A stretch of DNA of 64,000 bases from Colius striatus (taxonomy: Eukaryota > Chordata > Aves > Coliiformes > Coliidae). Below, piece after piece: positions 19,445 through 31,300 of this stretch. The stretch spans positions 1,347,853-1,411,852 of the forward strand of contig NC_084768.1 of assembly GCF_028858725.1 (NCBI RefSeq). The letters run 5' to 3'. Under the pieces are notes generated by a model. The model saw only the letters and a program-made list of their open reading frames with translations. It was not told the DNA's origin and did not search any database. A program made the translations under genes and the position numbers. Numbering within the stretch: position 1 is the first letter of the stretch; every line of letters begins with the position of its first letter.

Positions 19445-19578
19445 GAGCGGAGTTTTTGGGCCTACCCCGCTGCAGCTGGGCTCATCTGCCACACAACCCG
19501 GAGCCTGCGCTGCCAGGGGGTGAAGGTGCAGCTGGAGATCAGCCCCAAGCAGCTGCATTGCAACAGGCTGCTGTACAG
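19445..19578 (+). pseudogene. HYDIN: HYDIN-like exon with internal deletion and damaged donor
   Basis: After AAGGCCAG it reads ERSFWAYPAAAGLICHTTRS then LRCQGVKVQLEISPKQLHCN and RLLY. HYDIN has ..LNVWAYPTSVG, about 18 residues including CCINDNPEP, then CQGI..LEPRQLHFDRLLLHR. Here those residues are missing, an internal deletion of about 45 bp. At the 3' end the sequence is TACAG|TCAGTC where TACAG|GTCAGTC would restore both the GT donor and the phase to the next exon. A single lost G appears to have destroyed the splice site. Both changes indicate a non-functional copy. Confidence 0.75.
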
Positions 19579-20012
19579 TCAGTCACCCACAGGATCTGCC
19601 AGGGCCAGCTTCTCCTGCTGGCCGTGTGGCCGCTCAGGTTGGCAGCTGGGTTGGTGTCCCTTTCTCCCAGCAGCTCCCAGTCTCTTGCTGGCCGTTCCTG
19701 GCTGGCTCAGGTGTCCTGTGGCACCCCAAGCTCTGCAGCCCCCAGCGATGCTGCGTGCTGGGCGTGTTGAGGGATTTGTGTCCCGTCTGCTGCTCAGAGA
19801 GCAGCCCAGTGGCTCCTCCTGATCTCCTTGCTGCTGGATACGCTTGTAGCACCCAGCTGTCCCCCAGGACTGCCCTTCTGAGACTCGTGACCAAGAGAAG
19901 GCGTTTCACTGTGGCTCCAGGCGCCGGGATAGGGCTGCTCCCAGCTGCAGGCAGTTGCAAGGCTGGTGTGACCGTCGAGCAGCCAGCGCTGAGCCTCCTC
20001 CGCTCTCTGCAG

Positions 20013-20182
20013 GACAGAAAGCAAGAGCCTGGTCCTGCAGAACCGCAGCCTGACTCCTTGGGCTGGGAAACCTCAACGAGGACTTCTCTGTCTCGCAAGA
20101 TCGGGGCGTCCTCGAGCTCAGCGTGTGGCTGCACTTCAAGGCCACCAAGGTGCTCAGGCTGAAGGACAAGATCTGCCTGGAG
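20013..20182 (+). pseudogene. HYDIN: HYDIN-like exon with frameshift
   Basis: Between CTCTGCAG and GTGAGG it reads TESKSLVLQNRSLTPWAG, then, after a one-base shift near 20,065, NLNEDFSVSQDRGVLELSV and WLHFKATKVLRLKDKICLE. HYDIN has QESRVVLLRNVTLLPVAW..LGDDFTVS..LHLYFQPTKPVNIKKAIRLEV. The WRITSLEH part is shortened. Without the shift the frame soon runs into non-homologous sequence. No following HYDIN exon (SDTEN..-type) was found up to 22 kb. Confidence 0.8.
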
Positions 20183-22043
20183 GTGAGGGGCCTGGAGAGG
20201 GCTCAGGCCTGTGTTCTTAGGGAGGGAGGCTGGGAGGGAGACGGAGCCTGCCCAGGGCAAAGGGATGAGCCTGCCTCAGATTGCTTCCTGCCTGCACGGC
20301 CGAGGCCAGGCTCTGAGCAGCCGGGGTCTCGCACCCAGGGATTATGTTTTGGGAAGCAAGTGTCTACTGCAGTGGTCTTGTAGCTTGAGCTGAATGGGAG
20401 GAGTGTGCTGTGGAGGCGGGAGATGTGCCTGATGGGCCCATGGGTGCTGTGATCCCAGCTGCTGCTGCCTCAGCCTGGGTTCTGCAGACACGTGGTGCAT
20501 CCCCGAGCACCTGCGTCACCCCGAGACCCAGCGCTGTGGCCGCCAGCTGTCTCCTAAGGTTTCACAAACGAGTCCCATTGTCTGACTCGTTTCTTTCTGG
20601 GGTGCCTTGTTGCCACAGGACTTGCCTTTCACGGCCCAGGACGGTGTTCCAGGCAGTAGCATGAGGCACAGGATCTGTTTCCAGCCATGCAGTGGTCGCT
20701 TCCACCACGGTGAGCACTTAGTGCTTGCCTCAGCGTGTGGGAGTGTGCTAGAGTCCATCTGCCAGGTCTCTCTGCACTGGTATTTGAGCCATTGTCCTTC
20801 AGAGCACAGAGACTTCAACCGCTTGGCTTGTTTGAGGGCAGCATATCTCGCATCCATGGACAACCTGTGCAACAGCCCATCTAGAGCTTCATCTCTTCCT
20901 TGGTGGCCTGAGGCATCGTGGGCCCCCCGAGCTACAAACATTCACATTTCCATTGCCAGTCCCAACACACCTGGGCCACTGCCACCCTGGCTCCTGTTTG
21001 TGCTCATGTTCTTCAGGGGCCTGGTTCCTGGGTACATGGCATCTCGGTGGCACACCATCACAGCCAGCTTCTCCAGGTGGGCAGCGATGCCTGGCCTCAA
21101 TGAGGCAGTCCAGATGGGGTGGCCCTGGCATTGCCAGTTGTTCTGTCTCCATGGTTGCAGCCACCCCACAGAGCATTTGCCACCAGCCACGAGTCACTAC
21201 AAACTATTGGCCATTTTTCTCATTGGGGGATGTCTAAAGCCAGCTGGGAGGCTTCCACCTGTGTCAGCTGACTCCAATGCCCCTCTCCTTCTGCAGCTTG
21301 TGCCACGTGTCACAGGGGACGCCCCACAGCCACCTTCCAGCTCCGATGCTGTCCCACAGCACAACAGGAGCCATCGGTGAGCGACACACTTTGCTTCTCA
21401 TCTGCTGAGAGCTTAGTACATGGTGGGGCCTCTTCAGCATCTGCCAGCTCCTTCTCAGGCAGTAGTCCAGAGCTCTTGCCCTCTGGCCAGTTGGTGATCA
21501 CGTGCAGGATGCTGGGGTGACTGCGGTTTCCTACAGGAGCTCACTGAGTGCTCAACACAACCCCCTCACTCCATGTGGCGTCAGTCGCCTGATGTGTGGA
21601 GGAGACCCTCCCTTTGGACACCTAGCCCAGCACTGGCAGTTGGGTGCTGAGAACAGTCCTGCTTCCATGCCAATTCCTTCTGAGGCAGCTCAAACTCCTT
21701 CATCTGCTGCCAGTCTCCCCTTCTTGGTGGGAGTGCACCGGGCCTCGGATCCTCTGCATCCCTGACTCAAGAACCCCAGGGCTCAGCCTCCAGCCTCCCC
21801 ACGTGCTTCTAGCCAGAGGCTCCAGGTAGGGCCATTCTCTCCAGCTGCAGTGCAGAGCATGTTTGTCACATCTGGTCCTGTTCAGACTGGCCCAAGGGAC
21901 ACCACCTGAGCAGCCTCTCGTTTAATTTGTTGAAAGCCTTGTCGTTGTTCAGAGCCCCATTTGACATCGTTTTTCTTCCAGGTGACTCGACAGAGAGGAT
22001 TTACAGCAGTTGGGAATGTGCAGCCTCCAAAAGCCCACAATGC
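20183..22043. other. No recognisable gene
   Basis: About 1.9 kb between the last HYDIN exon and the FBF1-like stop codon. ORFs up to 257 codons occur but show neither family resemblance nor clean exon borders. There is no CR1 or LTR. The 3' untranslated region of the FBF1-like gene should begin just below 22,044, but I see no clear minus-strand AATAAA close by. Confidence 0.4.
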
Positions 22044-25000
22044 CTAAGAAAGCTTGGGTTTCTTTGTCACCAATTGGTGGAGACGTGGCTGCAGTTTTGC
22101 TGGTGTGAGATGTGCTGACCACCATCCTCGTGACCGAGCTGATGTGTGATAGGATGATTTTGTCAGACTCTCCAGGTAGAACTCCTCATTCTCTAAGAAA
22201 CCATGGTCCTGAGAAGAAAGGGATGATGGGACAGATATCAGAGTGCAACACAAACAGAGTCACAGTCCAGGGTGTCACTGGGTGAGGAAAGTACCCCGAA
22301 TCCTACAGAAGCAGCCTGAAAGAGCAGCCCAGCCTGGAGAAAGCCCCAGCAGGGAAGCAGGGGGCTGAAGGGAGGGGACTGGCACATCACAAAGCCAGAG
22401 TCCAGCAGAGATGGCTTCTCCCAGTCAGGGATGGTGTGAGGAGAGGGATGAACCATCAGGTCCTGCATGTTATTAATGAACCTGAGACAAGCTGTGAAGG
22501 TTCACCCCTCCTTGCTTCTGGCATCACTCTTCTAGGTGTGACAGGTCCTCTAGGTCCTCTTCTGGAAGCCCACCCAGCCCAACAGCTCAGTAATGGTCTG
22601 AGGAGACACCCCATGCTGTGGCTGCCGGCCTCAAAGCGCGCTTTAGCCAGCCCTGTTCCCATCCAGCCGGTTCCAAGCCCCTTCTCCAGCCCCAGCCTCC
22701 TCCCCCTCACCTGCTGGGCCCTGAACTTCAGCAGCAGCAGCGTGGCGTCAATGAGCTCGGTGCCGCTGGCTGTGGCCAGGGTGTCCCTGCCAGCCCCAGG
22801 GCTGTGCTGAGGGAGCACCCTGACAGGAGCTGGAGGCTCTGCAACAAGACCCCAGCTCTGTGGTGCCGCTGTCGTCAGGGGAACTGCAGACAGAGACAAC
22901 AGCATTCCTTTTCCAGCTGCCTGCATGTCCCCACAGCAAGGTCCTCCCCAACCACCCACTGCAAATGGGCTTTAATCCAGCTGCCTCTCCCCTTCTGCCC
23001 CCTCTACACCCTCCTGGCACTGCCCTGCCTTCAGAGGACAAGGGGCCAACTCACAGCTGAGGTTTATCATCAGGGGAACTAACTCAGCCCTCAGCAACAT
23101 GCCAAGCCTCCTGAAAAGTGGAATACAAGTGCAGCTCCCCCCCCAGCATGTCCCTTCCCATTGGCAACAGGCAGAAAGCCTTACACAGTGTGCTGGAGAG
23201 GCCGTTCACAGGGGCACCGAGGTCCTGGTCTGCAGTCAGCAGCATCATGGAGTTGTTGGGCAGCTCCTCACATCGCTCTTCTAGCTGTCTCCTCTTCAGA
23301 GCCGTGCTCAGCCACTCCTGCCCCATCCCCAGGAGAAAGAGAGAAGCTGTTGGCAAAGGTTGAGGCCCTCAACACAGTGGCTTCAGGCCAAGAAGGAAAG
23401 GCGAGGGGGTGTACCTCCTGCAGGTGCTGTTCCTGCTGCCTCAGCTGCTTCAAGCGCTGCTGCATGGCCTGCAGCCTCCTTGGGTGCTCACACTCCCCCC
23501 TGCAAGCCTTCTGCAGCACTCGCTGCCCCCTCTTGTCCTTCTGGGATGAGAGCTGCAAGGTAGAGAGGCTGGGGAGGCTGGGGACAGGGTCCCTTGCTGC
23601 TATGGGGCAGGGCTCCTTTCTGCATCCCCTCATTCCCCTTCCAGGACAGCACTAGGACTCCTCCTGGCTTGGGGAGGGCTGTGACCCCTCCCAGCTCTGC
23701 TGCCAGACTCAGGCAGATGCTGTGCTCACCTTGGCCCTGCTCTGCACCTTCTCCTCCTGCTGCCGGACGCGCTGCGCAGCCACCTTCACCCTCTCCTTCT
23801 CCAGCCTCAGCTTCTGCCAGGCCTTATCCTGCAGCTCTCTGGCCTTCTCCAGCTGCTCCTCCTTGGCTTTCAGCTCTGCCAGCTCCTGGGATGGGTACGG
23901 GGGAAACCAATGCACTACTTGCCCTGTCCTGTTCACTGTTGTGAGTCTTTCCCAAGTGATGGGAGAGATCTGCCCCCGTTGAGCTTCTCGTGTGTGCCAG
24001 TGTGGGGTGCAGAGCAACACCTCCAGGTACTTAAGCAGTGCCCTCATCCATCACCCCTTGGGGCCCAGGGCTGGCAGAGCTGGGATTGTACACACACACA
24101 CTCCCTTCCCTGGGAAGGACAGAGCCCCTCAACCACGTTGCACACCCTCAAACATGCTCAAAGCAAAACAATTTGTCAGCAGTGGAAATACTCAGGCTGA
24201 ATGCTTCTTTTCCACTGTGGCAGCTCTGCCACCTTGTCTATGCCACAGATCCCCTCTGCACAGCCCTAGGAGGGAGCAGAGCTGGCTCTGGCCACGTCCC
24301 CATGGCAGGGGGATGTGGAGGAATGGTTAAGGGAGAATGGACATGGATCCCGGGGTATCATGTTAGGCCTGATGGGGCAAGGCAATCTGAGTTCTAGTTA
24401 TATGAATTTAATGCACAATCAAGACCAGAGTCAGAGCCATGGTTAAAACAGTTGCTGTCACGTAGTCAGCGCAGACAGCAGGCTGCTTTCTGCTCCCTCA
24501 AGGTCGGGCTGTTTTCAGCTAACGAGCTAACAGCTCAAGGTGGAAAACAACTACGGGGGAAAAACAAGATGGGATAATGTGAGGGAGCTTGCTTATGGCA
24601 GAAACCGCAAGTAGGATGAACATGAGAATGTAATCTATTAGCTGCTGTTGCTGAGCTAGCTTTGAAGCTGCTGTGTATGTATATAAGTTAGAGCCTGCTC
24701 TCAATAAAGTGAAGATTTCTGCTGTCACTCACATTGAGTAGGACTGATTTCTTCCCACCCAGCTGAGAATCGGACCCTGGGTTGATCGCCACATGAAGTA
24801 GGCTTGGAGCTGGTTTTTCAGGCTTCGAGCCTGGTTTCAGACTTCGAGTCTGGTTCATTTTTCAGGCTTCGAGCCTGGTTCCAGGCTTCCAGCCTGGTTT
24901 TCAGACTTTGAGTCTGGTTTTTAGGCCAAGGGCGGAAAACTTTGTGGCAGGGGGAGGCTTTGCTTACACCCACCGTGGGGGTTTCCTCTCATGACGGAGG

Positions 25001-28000
25001 TGGCTGTGCCTGGTCTGGCTGCCCCAACTCCTCACAGGCAGAGGGGAGAGACAGAGGAACCCACGCTTCTGTCAGCATCTAAGGCAGGCTGGTGGAGGCT
25101 GCTCCTGGGGCAGCCTGATTCTCACCACCCCAAGGGACATCTCTGTCTGAAACACCTGAAGGAGCGTAGAGCCTGCCCCGTGGGCATGGGAAGGGGCTGC
25201 GCTGCAGTACTTTGGCCAGGCTGCTGACGGTGCCCTCTCCCTGGGAGCCCATGTGCCCGTGTCCAGTTCCATCCTCACCCTGCTCTGCTGCTGCTGGGCA
25301 CGAAGCTCAGCCCACTCAGTCGCCAGCTTCTGGTACTCCTCTGAGCACTTCTGCACCGCCAACTGCTGCTCCGCCAGAAAAGTGCTCTGCAGAATGTCAC
25401 AAGAGAGGGAGAGGCAAAGCACTGAGTCCCCTTTGCTGATGGATTTTTCTCCTTCAGCCCATCTCTGCCACCAAACATTAGGCAACACCCAGAAGCTGGT
25501 TCAAGCCCCCAGTGCTTGGGGTGAGCCCTGCTTGGAGAGCTCAGCCCCAAGCTTCCAGCTGCCAGGGGACCGCTCTGATTGTGAGTCACTGCGCCTGGGG
25601 GTGGGATTGAGGGAGCAAAGTGCTGCAGCCCAGAACCCGGCTCCTTCCTCCACCACACAGCGCACTGCAGCCCCGCTCACACTCGGGGCACACGTGAACA
25701 GCACCTGGAGCTGTCTGTCCCACCTCACCTTGGCCCTCTCAGCTCTGCTCGCTCCTTGGAGAGCTGCTGGCTCAGGACTTGCTGCCGCTCCTCCAGCGAG
25801 CGCTGCAGAGATCCCACTTGGCACTGCTCCGCCAGCGCCCTGCAGCGCTCCTGGGTTTGGACAGGGAGGAGAGACAGGGGCTGTTCCAGGCTCCTGGGAC
25901 AACACATACCTATCCCAAACCCAGACAGGAGGGCTGACTCGGGCAAAAGAGACAGCCTGGGCTCACCTGCTCCAGCTGCTGAGACTGCTTGCTCAGCCTG
26001 GCCTCCACTTTAGCAATCACGTCCTGGTGTCGTCTCTGTTCCTCCTCCATGTCCTTCTGCTGCTGCAACATCCTGTCTTGGAGCACTGTGCAGAGGGAGC
26101 AGCCGAGCCATGAGCAGCACGAGGTGGGAAGCCCTCTCTGCCCATACCATACTCACAGCGGAAGACCTGCATGCATTTGTGCTGCTCCCCTTCTGCACAC
26201 CCCCAGGACCCCACTTCGTAACGCAGACACCCCGAGGTGTTCAGTGGCCGAGGCAGGCCAGGCTTTGCCAGCCTCGGCTCCCAGTCCCTGCCTGACTCAG
26301 GGCACCTTCTCCCCATTTCCTGGGTGCCTCCAGAGCCATTCCAGCACTGACAGATGGCTGACAAACGTACCCCTGAGCTGCTGTGCCCACGTGGCCAGCT
26401 CCTGGGAGGTGCTGTGGTGCTTGGCCTCCACCTTGTGCCAGAGCTCATGCAGATCACTGGAGAACTTCTCCATCCGCTCGATGACGCCGTTCAGAGACCT
26501 GCGGAGGAGAGCGAGGAGAAAGTCAACCCTGTGGCACACGCTTCACCTCACTGCGATGGAGGGGGAGATGTGGTGGGCCAAAGGCCAGGCAGTCCTGCCC
26601 TGCCCCTCTGTGGGTCACAGCAGAGTGGTGGGAAGACAGAGCTGCTGCTTAGGAGAGTACTGACAGAGAGCAAAGTGCTCAGCAGCCCTGCGAGAGGCAG
26701 CAGGGGGAAGAGGGGATGGGCTCTGTTGCCACAGCCTGAGGCTGGTTCCGCGGGGAACACCACGGCCAGGGGGCTGGTACCTGGTGTGTGACGTGGCGCT
26801 GGTCACCGCATCCACCTCCTGATCCTTCAGCCGCTGCAGCCGCCGCAGCTGCTCGTCGTAGTCCTGGCGCAGCTCCTGGATGGACGTCCTGCGGGACACG
26901 GGTGAGGAGCCCACCACGGGCTGTCTCAAAGCCGTGCTCCCCGTGACAGGCACTGTGCAAGAGGCCTGGTCATGGAGCTGAGTGGTGCCAGGAGCTGAGC
27001 TGGCGTGGTGGGCTGTCACAGGGCACGCCCCTGACAGGCATCCACATTTGGCACAGACCACATGCAGGGCTTAAGGGTTTCTCCACCAAAACCTGGCTTC
27101 TCATTGACCCAAACTACATGCGACACCAGTGGCTCACTGGACTGAGTAAAAAGGTAAAACATTCACTCTGAAATGGTACCTCCAGCCACATCTCCCTGTG
27201 CCAACCTACAAAGCAAATCCCCATTCCAAAAGCCACTGAGCCACCCACAGCCCAGTGCCTCTCGAGCCTCCTTTCACCGCAGCCCCAGGCTGTTCCCTGG
27301 TTCCTTTGCCAAGAGCAGGGCTACTAACCCCACGTGCGTGCTGCTCTCACCTCTGCAGCTCTTGCAGCCGCTTCACCTCCAGCGTGTGCTGCTGCTCCAG
27401 TGCTGCCAGCTGCTGCTGGTGCTGTGCCCGCAGCTCTGCCTGCGCCTGCTCCGCGTCCTGGCTCTGCGACAGCAGCTGAGCCCTCAGCTGCTCCAGCTCC
27501 TGCCGCAGCCTCTCCTCCTGCCGCCCGTGGCTCTCCTCCAACACCTTCATTTGCCGCCTGCTCGTAGAGGTCACACCAAGGGAGAAGTGTTGCTCTCATG
27601 GCAATACCTGGAGCTCTCCACCCAAAGTGCACGTGGGGATTCAGTGTTGCTGTGCACATGGGAAACATTCGGCCTCTCCACAGTCAGAGCCTCAAACCCT
27701 CCTGTTGCTGCTCAGTGCATTGCACTGGCTGGGGACATGCTGGCAAAGAGTTCCTCCAAACCTGTTCCTCCTCCTCACCACCCACCAGACAGTGTTGGTC
27801 AGAGTGGACTCCAACCTTGGTTGTTCACCTGTGGGGCTGCTCTCTGTCCCCACCAGGTCCACCCCGACGTGCCTCTGTTTCCTGTCCACCCCAAGGATGG
27901 ACTGGGGAAGCAGCCCAGCCCTCCCTACCTCAGAGGAGATGGCTGCAGGCAAGGATCTGACAGAGGAGGGGAGCACAGGCAAGAGCCTGGTACCTGTAGG

Positions 28001-31000
28001 GGCTCTCGAGAAGATCCAGGTTCTTCTGGTGCTGCTGCTGGAGACTCTCCAGCAACAGCCTCTGCTGCGTCCGCTCCACCTCCAGCATCTGGACCTGCCG
28101 GGCACCCGGGGAGAAGGTCCTTGTGCTGCTCCAGGGACACAGCTCCCACAGCAGCACTCACTCAGTGGCCATGGCTACTTCTGGACAGAGAGGTTTCTCC
28201 TCTCTCCCCTGTCACTCTGATGCCATTGGAGTGGACATGAGCCCTTCTCCTCCCGCTGTGTCACCCGTGGCCCCCTTCCAGCAGGTGACGGGGCTCACCT
28301 GGCTCTCCAGCTCTGCCACACGGGCCTGGGCGCTGACCAGAGCTGCCCGGCAGCCTGATGCATCCTCATAGAGCTGGGCAGTGCCATGCCCCGGCCTCCT
28401 CTCATGCAGCAAGCCCAGGCCTGAGGACTCTGCCTGTGGGGATGGAGAGGGAAGATCAAGGCCCTTCAGGATCCGTGGCTTTGTGGGGTGGCCATCAGCC
28501 CACACAGGAAGGCGTGTGTCTCACCTGCAGCTGTGGGGCAGCCTGGAGACGTGTCCTGGGCGTGGGAACCTGCAGAGACACAGGGCTGCTGTCAGGCAGC
28601 TCAAGTCCTGAGGGAACATTCTTCCTAGCCTGGGAGTGGTAATTCATACCCAGCTTACTGAGGCCCTTCCTCTACCCTTCCCCAGCCCAACCCTGTTGCT
28701 GGCCTGGCTCCCTTCTGATGCTCAGCAGCCCCTATCCCAGACAAAATGATGTTGGGCTCCTCTTGCTGTGGGGGTAGATTCAAGGAGAAGGCCGGCAGCT
28801 CTCGGGGAGACAGCAGCTGTCCTGCCATGAAGGCAGGGCAAGGAGGCCCAGGGAGATGTGAAAAAGGGGCTTCAAAGACAAAGCAAGAGCTGCCCTCTCT
28901 GCCAAAGGCTCTGATGGCCCTCCAGTGCTCTAGAAACCATCTCCGAGTATCCTCACTACCATGCTGAGGAAGCCAATTCCTCTATCAACTGCAATCTCTT
29001 GCTGTTAATATGACGTATATGTGCCTGGAGAAGTCTGTACATGCTGCTCAGGCAATGCAGCAGTGTCAATTGCTGTGATTTACAAAGCATCCACAGCACA
29101 CGTGCTTTGGTTTGATAAATACTACTTGTGGTATCCCAGAGCTCTCCCAACACTTTCCCTCCATGAACCCAGGCTCCCATGGATGCACAGAGCTGGATGA
29201 CAAGGAGTTGGCAGCAGAGGGCCATCAGCACAAGCCTGATCCTGCATCTCACAGGGCCACAGGCCCAGCAGACCTACCTGAGCAAGTGGGACAGGGCCCT
29301 GCACCTCCTGCTCTCCTGGCAATAAGGCTGTAGAGGCTGAAAATGGAACAAGTCTGCCATTCAGACATGGCAACAGCAATCATCCCCTCCCAGAAGGACA
29401 AAGGTCTGGCTCTCCTGGGCAGAGTGAGAAGGGTCCTGCTCTGCTCTGGTGGGTGGTGATGGGGACAGAGGGTCAGGCAGGCCTGTCCATTCCTGCACCC
29501 CCACAATGCTGGCACTCTGCCCTGCAGAGAAAGGCTGAGGGCAAAGCATGGCTCCTCCTCCATCTCCATCACCTAGGGAGGAGGCTGAATCCTAAAAGAG
29601 TTGCTTTCAGTAGGCTCTGAACTGGTGCACAGCTTCAGCCCAGACACAGCACTAGTGGGACCAGCACGTGGGCAGGAAGAGGGAAGGGGGAAGAGAGAAA
29701 GGACAGCATGAACTCATGCCCACCAAGAGAAACCAAGTCTTTTGCAGCCCTCTGAAAGTCCAAAGGCAGCCCTGCAGAGTTCAGTGTGCCCCAGCACCGT
29801 GTCTCCACCACACCATCCTGCTGCCCAAGCATCCTGCTGCCCAAGCTGCACAATCCCAGGAAACGCACCCAGGGCGCTGGTGTCTCCGGAGGGATCCTCC
29901 TTCTCAGCCTCCGACGCCTGAGTTGAGGCTCCTTTCGTGGTGCTGAGCCAGGGCACCGGCTGCCTGCAGGGGCAGAGACACAAGTGATGCACAGCAGGGA
30001 GAGGCACACAGATATTGCTCTGCTTGCCACTGAAGTTGAAAGCTTGGCTTTCCTAGTGCTCCAACAGACAAGAACCCAACCCACCTGCCGAGCTGCCCTC
30101 CCTCCTAGCTACAGAGGTCTCAGGCCCAAAGGGATCGCTGCTGGCTCCCAGTCCCCCCCACTCCCCCACTGCACACACGCAGCTGCTTTCTGCAGGACAT
30201 CTGTCCCACGGAGGGTGCCCGAGAGCTGACAGAGGCCTTACCCAGAGCTGTCTGCACTGGCTGTGTCCTGCAGGGCAGCTGCCTGCTGTGGGGCTCCTGT
30301 GGAGGCGGCTGGATGGCTGCAGGCAGAAACACCAGATGTGGAAGAGCTCAGGGAAGGCAAGATCCTGTCCCCAACACCAATTCCTGCCTTGCAGCTGAAA
30401 GCCTCTGTCTCAAAACCTCCATCACTGCTGTTCCTACTCGTTTCATCCCCGCTCGCCCCAGACAGCAGCAGCCCCAGCTAACACAGCCCTGCACATCACA
30501 CATGGCTCTCTGCATTTCCCTTCTGAGCCCCATTCCAACGGCACAAGGCTCAACCTGTGCCGGTGTAAACTCAGCAGGAGGAGGCGGTGTGTCTGGAACT
30601 AGGAGGAATGAAGGGGAATGCAGACAGCAACAAGGAACACAGCATGTGCTGTGGGGCTGTGCTCATTCAGGACAGCTCTGCAAGACCTGGGACAGTGGGT
30701 GCGATTCTGGCCACAACAGCAAGGTGAGCCTGGAGGGCTGCAGGCTGGATCAAGTAGGAGAAAGCCCTGCGCTAATACTCCACCCCAAGACAAACTAGCG
30801 CTTAAAACTAATGGCTTCAATCTGAGACGAGGTTTTGGGAGAGGTGCTGCTGGAGCAGCTACACGTGGAGCAAACGGGAGCAGCGTGGCCATCAACTGTG
30901 CCTTTACCTGACAGCAGGACGGGGATGCAGCCTTTCCCCTGGGGCCTCCGAGGCCTCGGCATTCCTCTCCTGGGCCTTGGCCTGCGCTTGGGCTTTCTTG

Positions 31001-31300
31001 CGAGCCAAGGCAGCGATCAGCCAGTCCTCCTCCTCCAGCGGGGCCGCTTTAGCCGCTGCCTCCTCTGCAGCCGGGACGTGGCTGGCGGGGCCAGGCCGTG
31101 CGGCCGGGGCAGGGCTGGGGCGGCTCACGGCAGGGCTGCCCTTCACTGCAGGCAGCGGCTCCCACTCACACCAATCCTCATCCTTCAGGCCCAGCCAGTC
31201 GGCTCCAGCCCCCCTGCCCCGCACCGTGCGCCTGCTGCCTGCAGGAGCAGCTTTGGGGTGCAGCTCTGCTTTCACTTGGCTGCTCATGTCGCTGGAAAAC
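22044..31300 (-). CDS. FBF1: FBF1-like gene (Fas-binding factor 1, transition-fibre coiled-coil protein), 18 exons, one-base deletion in exon 12
   Basis: FBF1 sits on the distal appendages (transition fibres) of the centriole and is needed for ciliary gating. Exons on minus, 5' to 3': 31300-30908, 30308-30242, 29963-29869, 29327-29278, 28569-28525, 28433-28299, 28094-27994, 27557-27351, 26888-26781, 26498-26371, 26085-25967, 25850-25729, 25386-25279, 23885-23730, 23552-23415, 23317-23185, 22883-22711, 22208-22044. All have AG/GT borders. Matches include DWLGLKDED (exon 1), VARVAELESQ-like (6), LRQDYDEQLRRLQRLKDQE and TSATSHTR (9), SLNGVIERMEKFSSDLHEL (10), KDMEEEQRRHQDVIAKVEAR (11), EWAELRAQQQ (13), KAKEEQLEKA and RLEKERV (14) and FLENEEFYLESL near the C-terminus (18). 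Phases join from exon 2 to 18 except exon 12, which is 122 rather than 123 bases. Exons 1 and 2 do not join in phase, so a small exon may be missing. Total is about 810 codons against about 1,130 in the human protein; the N-terminal third is not seen. MSSQVK at 31,287 may serve as start. Confidence 0.85.
24456..24793 (+). mobile_element. Solo LTR of an endogenous retrovirus-type element
   Basis: A 338-bp segment beginning TGTCACG and ending GCCACA. It has a TATATAA-like box at about 24,680 and AATAAA at 24,703-24,708, followed by a short R/U5-like stretch. This is the standard order of a retroviral LTR. No gag, pol or env reading frame adjoins it, so it is a solitary LTR in the intron between FBF1-like exons 13 and 14, antisense to that gene. 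The 5' border could instead lie further left, near 24,359 (TGTTAGG). No target-site duplication was confirmed. Confidence 0.55.
24800..24925. repeat. Array of small hairpins (GGCTTCGAGCC type)
   Basis: Five to six imperfect repeats of about 20 bp, alternating CAGGCTTCGAGCCTGG and CAGACTTCGAGTCTGG. Each is a short palindrome able to form a stem with a TCG loop. Compensatory changes (GGCT/AGCC versus GACT/AGTC) keep the pairing. They are linked by runs of T and lie directly after the LTR. Confidence 0.7.

Noticed and set aside
30548-30590. A 38-bp candidate FBF1 exon on minus (TPPPPAEFTPAQ)
   Set aside because: It would repair the phase between exons 1 and 2, but in that phase it contains a stop. 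The attractive frame does not fit exon 1.
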